Positions 51,747-61,330 of a stretch of DNA of 64,000 nucleotides are shown in pieces; the first letter of the stretch is position 1; every line of letters starts with the position of its first letter. The notes under the pieces were generated by a model. It ran no database searches. It saw nothing but the letters and a program-made list of their open reading frames with translations, and was not told where the DNA came from. Made by a program: the position numbers and the translations under genes. This stretch comes from an uncultured Clostridia bacterium (lineage in GTDB: Bacteria > Bacillota > Clostridia > TANB77 > CAG-465): positions 1 through 64,000 of the forward strand of contig CAKPEI010000007.1 of assembly GCA_934149365.1 (NCBI GenBank), read 5' to 3'.

Positions 51747-54700
51747 ATGTCGAAAGATTTTGTACATTTACACATGCATACAGAATATAGTTTACTAGAT
51801 GGCGCAAATAGAATTAAAGATTTAGTTAAAAAAGTAAAAGAATTAGATATGAAAGCTGTTGCAATTACTGATCATGGTAACATGTTTGGAGTAATAGAAT
51901 TATATAAAGAATGTAAGGCAAATGGAATAAAGCCAATACTTGGTATGGAAGCTTATGTCGCACCTAGAAGTAGACTTGAGAAGGAAGGAAAAATAGATAC
52001 TGAGCCTAATCATTTAATACTTCTTGCTATGAATAATATAGGGTATAAAAATTTGATTAAACTTTGTTCTATAGGGTATACAGAAGGATTTTATTATAAA
52101 CCTAGAATTGACATGGAGGTTTTAGAAAAGTATAACGAAGGAATAATTGTATTATCTGCATGTCTTGCAGGAGCAGTTCCAAGAAAGATATTAGCAGGGG
52201 ATATTGAAGGCGCAAAAGAAACAATATTAAAGTTTAAACAAATATTTAAAGATAGATATTATTTAGAGTTACAAGATAATAAATATAGCGACCAAATGAT
52301 AGTTAATCAAAACTTAATAAGGATGTCAAGAGAGCTTGATGTCCCTCTTGTTGCAACTAACGATTGTCACTATTTAACCAAAGAAGATTATTATGCACAT
52401 GAAGTTTTACTTTGTATACAAACAAGGAAGAAAATGACCGATGAAGATAGAATGTCTTTTGAGAAAAATGAATTTTACGTCAAGTCTAAAGAAGAAATGG
52501 CAGAAGCATTTGAAAATTTTCCGGAAGCAATAGAAAATACATCTAAAATAGCGGATATGTGTAATGTTGAGATTGAATTTGGACATACAATTCTTCCACA
52601 TATAGATGTAGGTGAAAATGTATCACATTTAGAATACTTTAAAAATGTGTGTTATACTGGTTTAAACGAAAAGTATTCTGGTGAAAGATATGAAGAAGCA
52701 AAAGCAAGACTAGATTATGAGATAGAAGTAATAGAAAAAATGGGGTATATAGATTATTTCCTTATAGTTGCTGATTTTATAAAATACGCGAAGGATAATG
52801 AAATTCCAGTAGGCCCTGGACGTGGTTCTGGAGCAGGCTCCATAGCAGCATATCTTAGTAATATAACTGCTATAGATCCACTTAAATTCAATTTAATATT
52901 TGAGCGTTTCCTAAATCCTGAAAGAGTAAGCATGCCCGATTTTGACGTGGACTTTTGCTATGAAAGAAGAGCAGAGGTTATAGAGTATGTAGCTAGAAAA
53001 TATGGAAGAGACCATGTGGCTCAAATTATAACGTTTGGAACTATGGCAGCAAGAAATGCTATAAGAGATACAGCAAGAGCTCTTGATATATCTTACCAAA
53101 AAGCAGATTTAGTAGCTAAGCTTGTGCCACAAGAAATAAAAATGACTATAGATAAGGCACTTAGCATTTCTAGTGAATTAAAACAGTTATATGATACTGA
53201 TGAGGAAGTAGCCAAACTTATAGATATAGCTAAAAAAATGGAAGGACTTCCAAGACATGCATCAACACATGCTGCTGGTGTAGTTATAACTAAAGATCCA
53301 GTGGATACATATGTACCGTTATATTTAAATCAAGATGCTATATCTACTCAGTTTACAATGACTACATTGGAAGAATTAGGCCTTTTAAAGATGGACTTTT
53401 TAGGTTTAAGGACTTTAACTGTTATATCAGATACAATATATTTAATTAAGAAAATACATGGTATAGACATAAAGTTTGATGATAAATATGATGACGAAGA
53501 AGTGTATAAATTATTATCTGAAGGTAAGGCTACCGGAGTGTTCCAGATGGAAAGTGCTGGTTTTAGAAATGTAATGAAAGAACTAAAGCCAAATAGCATA
53601 GAAGATATTATTGTTATGATTTCGTTATATAGACCAGGCCCAATGGATCAAATACCTAGATATATTAAAAACAAAAATAACCCTGAAAATATTGAATATA
53701 CACATAAAGCATTAGAACCTATACTTAAGGTAACATATGGATGTATGGTATATCAAGAACAAGTAATGCAGATATTTAGAGAACTTGCAGGCTATAGCCT
53801 TGGAAGAGCTGACTTAGTAAGGCGTGCAATGGGAAAAAAGAAAATAGATGTAATGAATAAAGAACGTCAGATTTTCATAAATGGCTTAAAAGATGAACAA
53901 GGAAATTATATAATAGATGGAGCAGTAAGAAGAGGAATAGACGAACAATCTGCAAATAAAATATTTGATGAAATGGCTGAGTTTGCCAAATATGCCTTCA
54001 ATAAATCACATGCAGCAGCGTATGCTGTGGTATCATATCAAACAGCTTTTTTAAAGGCACATTATCCGGCTGAATTTATGGCTGCTACTATGAACAGTAT
54101 GCTTGGCAATTTAGACAGAATACCTGAGTATATAGCAGAGTGTAAAATGTCTAATATAGAAGTTTTAAGACCGGATATAAACGAAAGTTATGCAAGATTT
54201 GCTGTAATTAATTCTAAGATAAGATTTGCGCTTGCTTCTATAAAAAACGTGGGTGAAATGGCAATAGAAACAATAGTAGAAGAAAGAAAGAAAAATGGCA
54301 AATATGAAAGTTTTGTAGATTTCTTAAAAAGAATAGAAACTGAAAAGGTAAATAAAAAATGCGTTGAGTCTCTTATAATGGCAGGAGCATTTGATGAATT
54401 AGAAAAAGACTATACAAGAAGAGATTTACTTGATAATTATGAAGATATAATAGATTCAATTAGTCAGGAAAGAAGAAATAATTTAAAAAATCAGGTAAGT
54501 ATATTTGATGCTATGCAAGGTGAAGCATCAAACCAAGATGTCATGATAAAGATAAAAAAGAGCAATATTGAGATGACTAAGAAAGAAATGCTTGAAATGG
54601 AAAAAGAAATGATGGGTTTGTATATATCAGGACATCCGCTTGATGAATATGTGAATGATATAAAAAAATTAAGTACAGTATATACTAAAGATTTGGAAAT

Positions 54701-55250
54701 TAAAAATGAAGCTATAGAAGATGATGCAGAATATGTAAAAGAAGAAAATACATCTCAAAAATATGATGGAACAGAGCAAACTATATGTGCAGTTATATCT
54801 TCTGTAAAGCAAATATATACAAAAAATAACAAACCTATGGCTTTTCTTTTGATAGAAGATTTATATGGAACTATGGAAGCTGTAATTTTTCCTACTGTTT
54901 ATGCTAAATATTCTAATGTTATAAAAACAGGGGAAATATTAAAAATAGAAGGAAAAATAAGTTTAAAAGAAGGCGAAAGACCAAAAATATTGGCTAGTAC
55001 TTTAAAAGAAATGACAAGAGGAGTTAAAAAAATATACATAAAAATAAATGAAGATATGGATGAAAAAGAAGCATTAGATAAAGTAGTATCTAACGTTATT
55101 ACGACAGATGGCAGTATACCTATATATCTATATTTTGAGGAAAAAGATGAACTTAAGCTTTTATCAAAAAAATGGTGGACAGAGATAGATGATAATTTAG
55201 AAAATCATTTAAAAGAAGTGTTTGGAGAAAGTAATGTGAAATTTTGCTAA
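51747..55250 (+). CDS. dnaE: DNA polymerase III alpha subunit (DnaE type)
   Basis: 1167 residues. N-terminal PHP domain (FVHLHMHTEYSLLDG, AITDHGNMFG), C-family polymerase core with GPGRGSGAGSIAAY, catalytic aspartates in MPDFDVDF, and GKSHAAAYAVVSYQTAF-type motif (NKSHAAAYAVVSYQTAFLK), a helix-hairpin-helix region, and an OB-fold domain near the C-terminus (TICAVISSVKQIYTKNNKPMAF). The start is ATG at 51747, 7 bases after CTGGAGG; the ATG codons before it are too close. In Firmicutes DnaE works alongside PolC in primer extension. Monocistronic. Confidence 0.94.
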   Translation: MSKDFVHLHMHTEYSLLDGANRIKDLVKKVKELDMKAVAITDHGNMFGVIELYKECKANGIKPILGMEAYVAPRSRLEKEGKIDTEPNHLILLAMNNIGYKNLIKLCSIGYTEGFYYKPRIDMEVLEKYNEGIIVLSACLAGAVPRKILAGDIEGAKETILKFKQIFKDRYYLELQDNKYSDQMIVNQNLIRMSRELDVPLVATNDCHYLTKEDYYAHEVLLCIQTRKKMTDEDRMSFEKNEFYVKSKEEMAEAFENFPEAIENTSKIADMCNVEIEFGHTILPHIDVGENVSHLEYFKNVCYTGLNEKYSGERYEEAKARLDYEIEVIEKMGYIDYFLIVADFIKYAKDNEIPVGPGRGSGAGSIAAYLSNITAIDPLKFNLIFERFLNPERVSMPDFDVDFCYERRAEVIEYVARKYGRDHVAQIITFGTMAARNAIRDTARALDISYQKADLVAKLVPQEIKMTIDKALSISSELKQLYDTDEEVAKLIDIAKKMEGLPRHASTHAAGVVITKDPVDTYVPLYLNQDAISTQFTMTTLEELGLLKMDFLGLRTLTVISDTIYLIKKIHGIDIKFDDKYDDEEVYKLLSEGKATGVFQMESAGFRNVMKELKPNSIEDIIVMISLYRPGPMDQIPRYIKNKNNPENIEYTHKALEPILKVTYGCMVYQEQVMQIFRELAGYSLGRADLVRRAMGKKKIDVMNKERQIFINGLKDEQGNYIIDGAVRRGIDEQSANKIFDEMAEFAKYAFNKSHAAAYAVVSYQTAFLKAHYPAEFMAATMNSMLGNLDRIPEYIAECKMSNIEVLRPDINESYARFAVINSKIRFALASIKNVGEMAIETIVEERKKNGKYESFVDFLKRIETEKVNKKCVESLIMAGAFDELEKDYTRRDLLDNYEDIIDSISQERRNNLKNQVSIFDAMQGEASNQDVMIKIKKSNIEMTKKEMLEMEKEMMGLYISGHPLDEYVNDIKKLSTVYTKDLEIKNEAIEDDAEYVKEENTSQKYDGTEQTICAVISSVKQIYTKNNKPMAFLLIEDLYGTMEAVIFPTVYAKYSNVIKTGEILKIEGKISLKEGERPKILASTLKEMTRGVKKIYIKINEDMDEKEALDKVVSNVITTDGSIPIYLYFEEKDELKLLSKKWWTEIDDNLENHLKEVFGESNVKFC

Positions 55251-55275
55251 AAGTTATAAAATTTGTCGAAAAATG

Positions 55276-55304
55276 TTGAAAAAAGTTTTTGGTTAAAGTA
55301 GAAT
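55276..55304 (+). promoter_or_regulatory. Promoter of pilin leader 5
   Basis: TTGAAA, 17 bases, TAGAAT. The AACAC-GTGTT repeat is absent. Confidence 0.65.
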
Positions 55305-55345
55305 AGTTGTAGAGAAAATGTATGAAAAAAAATAGAGGTAGAGAT

Positions 55346-55369
55346 ATGAAAGAGAGTAAGTTTAAATAG
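55346..55369 (+). CDS. Seven-codon leader peptide in pilin leader 5
   Basis: ATG AAA GAG AGT AAG TTT AAA TAG after GAGGTAGAG. It ends 12 bases before the leader hairpin, so it would leave the hairpin free. Confidence 0.4.
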   Translation: MKESKFK

Positions 55370-55380
55370 CGGTATAAAAA

Positions 55381-55420
55381 GGTTAGTTATGCGTAAATAA
55401 TTATGCATAGCTAGCTTTTT
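55381..55420 (+). terminator. Terminator-like hairpin in pilin leader 5
   Basis: GGTTAGTTATGC pairs with GCATAGCTAGCT over 12 bp including G-T pairs, followed by TTTTTG. Confidence 0.7.
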
Positions 55421-55456
55421 GTGCATAAAAAGTATATTACGATAGAAAATATTAAT

Positions 55457-55478
55457 ATGAATAAAAATAAATATTCAA
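55457..55478 (+). promoter_or_regulatory. Possible second leader hairpin
   Basis: TGAATA and TATTCA flank an AT-rich loop. A weak counterpart of the CATGAT hairpin of the other leaders; the AAGGTATAA box is not conserved. Confidence 0.35.
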
Positions 55479-55538
55479 AAATCATTTTAAAAAGTGCAAA
55501 ATGTGAAAAAAACAGGTATACAAGGAGAGGAAAAAGAT

Positions 55539-57326
55539 ATGAAAAGACTTAGAACAAAAGAGGGAGTATCATTAATAGTTTTGGTTATAACAATAATCGT
55601 GATGATAGTATTAGCAGGAGCTGTTATACTTGCTTTAAATAATTCAGGTATTATAGGTAAAGCAAATATGGGAAGAGCCAAAAGTGATTTATCAACATTA
55701 ATGGAAGAGGTACAAGTTAAAGCTGCAGAAAGAAAATTAAATGGACTAGATGTAGATGGAAGATATAAATTATCTGACTGGGGAATAGAAAGTCAAGAAT
55801 ATGAAGATAGAGTTATAATAGACAGTGGAAAGTTAAAAGTATCAAATAAAGGAAAAAATGATGAATTTGAAAAGGCAGCAAAAGAACTTGGTATTTTAAC
55901 AAATACAGCTAATGCAGTACTTGAAAATACTACAGGAGAAAGTTTATTAGATTACAAGATATATGGAAACACTATACAAGGTGGTAATTTATTAGATAAA
56001 AATAATGTAAATTACATCATAGGTTATTTTTTCAGAAGTAAGCCAGTAGTAACTACACATGCTAATGCTAGAACAATATATATCGAGTGTAAACCTAATA
56101 CTTCATATGAGGTAACAAGAAGTGCTAGCTTCTCACAATTCCACATAGGTTGTACTTCTGATGTGCCAGAAGTTGGAATGGAAGTAAAAAATGTCGTTAG
56201 CGCAGATAAAACGACACAAATGAGACTTAAGACTACTACAGATGATACTGCAAAGTATTTAGTTATATATTGCTATAATGGATATGAAGTTTCTGATAAT
56301 TGGGAAGATATAGTAAATTCAATAGTAGTATCTGAAACACCTTCAATTAATAGTCCAGTTCAAATGCTGAGTTTGGGAGATTTAGTAACAGATGCAAATG
56401 ATGCTAACTATGGTAAATATAAATTGCAAGTTGATATTAGTGGTAAGAATTTGCTACATTCTGATGTTACAACAAAAACATTAAATGGAGTAACGTTGAT
56501 AAATAATAATGGAGAAATAACATTAAACGGAACTTGTACAGCAAGTGCAAATTTTGATATGGGCTATATTGATTTTGAAACAGGTACATATACTTTATCC
56601 GCAAATGCAAACAAAGTTCCGGTAGATAACGGTCATTCATTGGTGCAAATATATGATTCTGTTAATCAGCAAGATTTACAGTTAACTAATAAAAATGCCT
56701 TAACATCAATAACTGGCACTGTGAAAAAGAAAGCTAAGTTTTTATATAGGATTCGTATAGAGGGTGGAACAACATATGATAATCTAGTTATAAAACCACA
56801 AATAGAGAAAGGAGAACAATCAACAAGTTATGAAACCTATCAAACTCCTAAACTAGTTACTATTTACCTAAATGAGCCACTTAGAAAAACAGGAGATTAT
56901 GCTGACTATATTGATTTTAAAGAGAAAAAAGTAGTGAGAAATGTTAAATCTGAGCTTTCAGCTAATAAAGCTTGGAGTTATAGACAAGAAGACGATATAA
57001 TATATTATGGAGTAAAAAATGCAAGATATGAGGCAGATATATTTTGTAATTATATACCTAGTGAGACTAAAAGAATAGATGGTATGTCTTATGTAAGAAC
57101 AGTAGATGAAGTTGTTAGAATATATAACAGAGGATATTGGGAAAGTTTGGATGCATTTAAAAATTGGCTAGCAGACAAAAAAGATTTTGAAGTGATTTAT
57201 CCATTAATTACACCAACTGAAGAGAGTATAACATTACCTGATATACCAACGTTTAAGGGAACAACAATAATTTCTGTAAGAGGAACAAATGGAATAGAAG
57301 CTTCTAATATAGTAGCAGAATATTAA
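55539..57326 (+). CDS. Pilin-like N-terminus fused to phage-tail/lectin-like modules (A)
   Basis: 595 residues from ATG 55539 (AAGGAGAGG upstream; the ORF is open 45 bases earlier without a ribosome site). Leader MKRLRTKEG, then helix VSLIVLVITIIVMIVLAGAV: prepilin-like, cleavage after Gly. A helical N-terminal domain with ADMGRAKSDLSTLMEE-type sequence (ANMGRAKSDLSTLMEE) is shared with the next gene. Two beta-sandwich-like modules follow (around NLLDKNN and GKNLLHSDV), with TTYDNLVIKPQIEKGEQST and IYLNEPLRKTGDYADYIDF, typical of Clostridial phage minor structural or receptor-binding proteins. C-terminal LPDIPTFKGTTIISV. Probably a surface adhesin. No DGR-like variable region. Confidence 0.75.
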   Translation: MKRLRTKEGVSLIVLVITIIVMIVLAGAVILALNNSGIIGKANMGRAKSDLSTLMEEVQVKAAERKLNGLDVDGRYKLSDWGIESQEYEDRVIIDSGKLKVSNKGKNDEFEKAAKELGILTNTANAVLENTTGESLLDYKIYGNTIQGGNLLDKNNVNYIIGYFFRSKPVVTTHANARTIYIECKPNTSYEVTRSASFSQFHIGCTSDVPEVGMEVKNVVSADKTTQMRLKTTTDDTAKYLVIYCYNGYEVSDNWEDIVNSIVVSETPSINSPVQMLSLGDLVTDANDANYGKYKLQVDISGKNLLHSDVTTKTLNGVTLINNNGEITLNGTCTASANFDMGYIDFETGTYTLSANANKVPVDNGHSLVQIYDSVNQQDLQLTNKNALTSITGTVKKKAKFLYRIRIEGGTTYDNLVIKPQIEKGEQSTSYETYQTPKLVTIYLNEPLRKTGDYADYIDFKEKKVVRNVKSELSANKAWSYRQEDDIIYYGVKNARYEADIFCNYIPSETKRIDGMSYVRTVDEVVRIYNRGYWESLDAFKNWLADKKDFEVIYPLITPTEESITLPDIPTFKGTTIISVRGTNGIEASNIVAEY

Positions 57327-57353
57327 TATGCTTTTTAGGAGAGGTGAGACTGT

Positions 57354-59216
57354 ATGAAAATTAAGAAAAATAGAATTGGAATATCGTTAATATTATTAGT
57401 AATTACAATAATTATCATGATAGTGCTAGCTGGAGCTGTTATGCTTGCCCTAAGTAATTCAGGCATTATAGGAAAAGCAAATATGGGAAGAGCTAAAAGT
57501 GATCTATCCACATTAATGGAAGAAGTACAAGTTAAAGTTGCAGAAAGAAAATTGAATAACTTAGATACAGAAGGAAAATATAAATTATCTGAGTGGGGAA
57601 TACAAAACAGCACATATGAAGATAGAACTATGATAGTTGGAGGAAAACTAAGAGTATTAAATAAAGGAAAAGATGATGATGTAGAAAAAGCTGCAAAAGA
57701 GCTTGATATTATAATAAATACAGCTAGTGCAGTACTTGAAAATACAACTGGAAGTAGTTTGCTAAACTATAAAATATATGGAAATAGTATTCAAGAAAAA
57801 CAAAATGGGAAAAACCACATAGAGTTCCCTTATTATAATAAAAACAAAGTAGAAGATACAGGTTTAACTTTTGTACAAAATGACGATAATACTATTACTA
57901 TTAATGGTACTTCTACAAAATATGTTGTATATTATTTAAATTCAGGTTTAAAACTTCCTAATAATAAATATTTCTTGTCAGGTCTTCCAAGTGAACTTAC
58001 GGGTATTAAACTTACTGCAGGAGCAAAAGATGAAAGTGGAAATACGCTGTTATACGTAGGAGACACTGGGGAAGGAACATCGTTTGACGTTACTAATATT
58101 AAATTTTGGGGTGTAACAATAGCAATTAGAATAGATGCAGGTGTAACATTAAATAATGTAACTATAAAACCACAACTGGAAGTGGGCTCTACTTCAACCG
58201 AATATGAAAAATATATACAAAGTCCAACTCCAAATAACCCGGTTAAAGTGCAAAGTCTTGGAGATTTAGTAACAGATGCAAATGATGCTAACTATGGTAA
58301 ATATAAAATACCGGTTAGAATTAATGGAAAGAATTTGTTTAATAATAATCAGAATCCAACTAATTATTTTTATGATGATTTAGGAGTATATAGGGCGTCG
58401 CAAGTTATTGACTCATTTAAATATGTTAGAGCTGATGTTAGCCAGAACAAATATATAACTTGTAGTTATTCTTCATATCAATCCAATGTTACCGAACTTC
58501 CATATATAAGATTTACTGAATTTGATGAAAACAATAATTTCATAAAAAGAACGCTAGTTAGCTATAAGGATATAGTAGATAAAAAAATAACCTATGTGGC
58601 AAGTGCAAATGCTAGTTATTTAGATATAAGAACTGAAGCAGATAATAGCCCACAAAAATCATATTTTAGCAATCTTCAAATAGAATATGGAAAAGAGGCA
58701 ACAAGTTACGAAGAATATGAAGAAAAACAAGTTAACATTTATTTAAATGAGCCACTTAGAAAATTAGGAGAATATTCTGATTACATTGATTTTGAAAAGA
58801 AAAAAGTAGTAAGAGAAATAGGAGTAGACAAAATAGGTGATTTAACTAATGTTGAATATCATGCTTCAGCTATGCCAACGTATCCATATGGCTTTTTTGT
58901 AGCATATACTACCAAAGCTAGAAAGACAGGAGAAAAATTATTATCTAGTGCATATGTTAGTAAAGCAAACTTTAATATAGATAAAGTGGCTTTCGGCAAT
59001 GCTAAAGGTAAAAATATATACTTTGTAGATAAAGATTATACTGACGCAAGTACCTTTATAAAAGCGCTTCAAAATGAAGAAGTACAATACATATTAGAAG
59101 ATCCAATAGAAGAGAGTATAACGTTACCGGATATACCAACATTTAAGGGAACAACAGTAATTTCAATAGTAGGGGTAAACGGAGTAGAAGCTTCTAATAT
59201 AGTTGCTGAATATTAA
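57354..59216 (+). CDS. Pilin-like N-terminus fused to phage-tail/lectin-like modules (B)
   Basis: 620 residues, start after TTTAGGAGAGGTG and 27 bases after the previous gene, so the two form an operon. The N-terminal about 130 residues (MKIKKNRIG leader, GISLILLVITII helix, ANMGRAKSDLSTLMEEVQ) and C-terminal about 60 (LPDIPTFKGTTVIS) match the neighbour, while the middle modules differ (KNHIEFPYYNKN; GKNLFNNNQNPTNYFYDD; SNLQIEYGKEATSYEEY). This implies swapping of adhesin modules on a shared pilin frame. Probably sugar- or surface-binding; substrate unknown. Confidence 0.75.
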   Translation: MKIKKNRIGISLILLVITIIIMIVLAGAVMLALSNSGIIGKANMGRAKSDLSTLMEEVQVKVAERKLNNLDTEGKYKLSEWGIQNSTYEDRTMIVGGKLRVLNKGKDDDVEKAAKELDIIINTASAVLENTTGSSLLNYKIYGNSIQEKQNGKNHIEFPYYNKNKVEDTGLTFVQNDDNTITINGTSTKYVVYYLNSGLKLPNNKYFLSGLPSELTGIKLTAGAKDESGNTLLYVGDTGEGTSFDVTNIKFWGVTIAIRIDAGVTLNNVTIKPQLEVGSTSTEYEKYIQSPTPNNPVKVQSLGDLVTDANDANYGKYKIPVRINGKNLFNNNQNPTNYFYDDLGVYRASQVIDSFKYVRADVSQNKYITCSYSSYQSNVTELPYIRFTEFDENNNFIKRTLVSYKDIVDKKITYVASANASYLDIRTEADNSPQKSYFSNLQIEYGKEATSYEEYEEKQVNIYLNEPLRKLGEYSDYIDFEKKKVVREIGVDKIGDLTNVEYHASAMPTYPYGFFVAYTTKARKTGEKLLSSAYVSKANFNIDKVAFGNAKGKNIYFVDKDYTDASTFIKALQNEEVQYILEDPIEESITLPDIPTFKGTTVISIVGVNGVEASNIVAEY

Positions 59217-59224
59217 GCATAAAA

Positions 59225-59263
59225 ATATATAGGTATTACACTGAAGCCTATATATTTTTTTAT
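59225..59263 (+). terminator. Terminator of the pilin-adhesin operon
   Basis: AATATATAGG and CCTATATATT form the stem, followed by TTTTTA. Confidence 0.8.
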
Positions 59264-59272
59264 CCACATAAG

Positions 59273-59301
59273 TTGACATAAATACTTATGAATGGTATAA
59301 T
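59273..59301 (+). promoter_or_regulatory. Promoter of the 61-residue membrane protein gene
   Basis: TTGACA, 17 bases, TATAAT: a consensus vegetative promoter. Confidence 0.85.
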
Positions 59302-59352
59302 ATACTTGTTCAAAGAACAAAATCTTATCAATAATTTGTAGGAGGAATTAGT

Positions 59353-59538
59353 ATGTCAAAAAAAGAAGTAAGCAAGAAAAACAATGCACTCTGTACATTA
59401 CTTACAATTATCGGTATCATCTCTATGGTTGGCATTGCTTTTTCAAAAAATTTACCTACTACTGCACTTATACTTGTTATCTCGCTTGCTGTTATATTTA
59501 CCATAAGCCAAAACATGGATAAACCTAAAGATAAATAA
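59353..59538 (+). CDS. 61-residue two-helix membrane protein
   Basis: MSKKEVSKKNNALC, then hydrophobic LLTIIGIISMVGIAF and ALILVISLAVIFTISQ, ending in a charged KPKDK. Start after TAGGAGG, behind a near-perfect promoter, so it is likely well expressed. Unknown function. Hairpin terminator at 59560. Confidence 0.7.
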   Translation: MSKKEVSKKNNALCTLLTIIGIISMVGIAFSKNLPTTALILVISLAVIFTISQNMDKPKDK

Positions 59539-59559
59539 TTTATTCATATATTAAAAGAA

Positions 59560-59590
59560 TTAAGGAAGCAAATTTTGCTTCCTTAATTTT
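59560..59590. terminator. Bidirectional terminator
   Basis: AAGGAAGCAAA and TTTGCTTCCTT form a perfect stem, with TAATTTTAA on one side and AATTC on the other. It serves the small gene and the PHP gene. Confidence 0.75.
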
Positions 59591-60473
59591 AACCTTTTGA
59601 TATTTTGTGATGTCTTTCTTTTAATCTTGTTATTAATGAATAATTTGATATATTTAAATTGTTATCAATACCTTTTCCTATCTCTGTATTTCTATCTGAC
59701 AAACCGTGGTAATCAGAACCAACAGTTGGTACTAAATCAAGTTTATTTGCAAGAGTTAGTAGAGTATAAGTTTGTTCTTCTGTATGGTGAGGATTATATA
59801 CTTCTAAGCCTTCAAGGCCACAAACTTTTAAAAAGCATAAGAAGTCATATAAGTCGTCAACATTTAATTTTAAACTTTTGGGATGAAATAATACAGGGAC
59901 ACCACTCGCCATTAATATCTGGTATATTAAGTCTTGAGGTGAAAGTTTTTCTCTATTTACATATGCCGGCATGTTGCAATCTAAGTAGTCACCATAAGCA
60001 GATATAGGACTATCAGAATAACCCATTTGATACAATGCTATAGCTATATCAAATCTGCCAATACTGATTTTTTTTCTTGCATACTTTTCAACCTTTGAAT
60101 ATGTTATAGGAATATTTAGATTTTGCAGTCTCTTAATTGTCCGTTTAACACATTTATCTCGGCTTGTTTCGAATATGTCAAATACTTTAATTATCCTATA
60201 TGATGGATAATATGCGCCTATATGACATACATGCTTTTTTGACATACCAAAACAATCTAAGTTTGTTCCAAATTCTACTCCTGGAATTATTTCTATATCA
60301 CTTCCGGCAAGAGTTCTTGCTTTTTGATAAGAACCCAAGTTATAATGCTCAGTAAGTGATAAAACGCCAACGTTATTTATTTTAGCTTTTGATATTATTT
60401 CGTTCACTTTATCTTTTCCGTCTGAACAGGTACTGTGTACATGTAGGTCTATTATTTTACTACTATTTTCCAT
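59589..60473 (-). CDS. PHP-domain phosphoesterase
   Basis: 294 residues. IDLHVHSTCSDGK, LSLTEHYN, IPGVEFGTN, CHIGAYYPSYR, LFHPKSL and PTVGSDYHGLSDR supply the His/Asp/Glu metal set of PHP hydrolases. Family members include histidinol phosphatase-like, 3',5'-nucleotide bisphosphate and RNase AM-type enzymes; the short form with this set fits the YciV/RNase AM group, though the substrate is uncertain. Minus strand, alone. Confidence 0.82.
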   Translation of the reverse strand: MENSSKIIDLHVHSTCSDGKDKVNEIISKAKINNVGVLSLTEHYNLGSYQKARTLAGSDIEIIPGVEFGTNLDCFGMSKKHVCHIGAYYPSYRIIKVFDIFETSRDKCVKRTIKRLQNLNIPITYSKVEKYARKKISIGRFDIAIALYQMGYSDSPISAYGDYLDCNMPAYVNREKLSPQDLIYQILMASGVPVLFHPKSLKLNVDDLYDFLCFLKVCGLEGLEVYNPHHTEEQTYTLLTLANKLDLVPTVGSDYHGLSDRNTEIGKGIDNNLNISNYSLITRLKERHHKISKG

Positions 60474-60597
60474 TTGTTTTTCCTCCCATATATTAATATT
60501 TCGGTTATGTAATTTTTACCAAAATAGTATAACACATTTATGTTATATATGATATAATAATACCTAAATATTTGAAAAATAATAAGGAGATATACAT

Positions 60598-61326
60598 ATG
60601 GAAGGAATATATGTAAAAGAATTTGAATTAGGAATAAATGATGTAGATAAAAATAACAAAATGAAGTTGTCAACATATTTGAAATTTATGCAGGAAGTTG
60701 GAGCACTTCATTCTAAGGTATATGGCTATTGTCTTGATACAGAGCCCATTACACATAAAGCTTGGGTTGTAATAGCATGGAATGTAGATATACTAGATAA
60801 ACCAAGTTGGAATGAAAAGATTATTGTAAAAACATGGATAGGTAAAATTGATAAAATATATTTTTATAGATATTTTGAAATGACTAATGAAAAAGGAGAA
60901 GTTGTTGCAAAAGCTAAGTCACAGTGGATAATGATTGATACTTGTACAAAGAAAATACAAAAAATCACAAGTGAACTTTTAAGTGAATTTACTGAAATTC
61001 ACATGGATGGATATAGTGATGGTATTTCAAAGGTAAATTTAAAGTTCGATAAGGAAAAACTCGAGAAAATATATGAGTGTTCTGTTCAAAAAAGAGATGT
61101 AGATACAAATAATCATATGAATAATATAATTTACTTAGACTTAGCATTAGAGGGACTAGACGATACATTTTGTGATAGTATAAAAAACGTAGAGATACAT
61201 TACAAAACAGAATGTAAATTAGGTGAAAAAATTGTTTTTATGAAAAATGAAGAAAACAACGTGTACATACTAGATGAAAACGAAGAAAAAGTACATACTT
61301 TGGTAATGTTAAATAGGGGAGAATAA
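60598..61326 (+). CDS. Acyl-ACP thioesterase
   Basis: 242 residues with two hot-dog domains. YVKEFELGINDVDKNNKMKLSTYLKFMQE at the N-terminus and the catalytic stretch RDVDTNNHMNNIIYLDLALEG (Asp, Asn, His) in the C-terminal domain match bacterial acyl-ACP thioesterases. They release free fatty acids from ACP. Start after AAGGAGATATACAT. The U32 gene starts 4 bases after its stop, so they are co-transcribed. Confidence 0.87.
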   Translation: MEGIYVKEFELGINDVDKNNKMKLSTYLKFMQEVGALHSKVYGYCLDTEPITHKAWVVIAWNVDILDKPSWNEKIIVKTWIGKIDKIYFYRYFEMTNEKGEVVAKAKSQWIMIDTCTKKIQKITSELLSEFTEIHMDGYSDGISKVNLKFDKEKLEKIYECSVQKRDVDTNNHMNNIIYLDLALEGLDDTFCDSIKNVEIHYKTECKLGEKIVFMKNEENNVYILDENEEKVHTLVMLNRGE

Positions 61327-61330
61327 ATTT

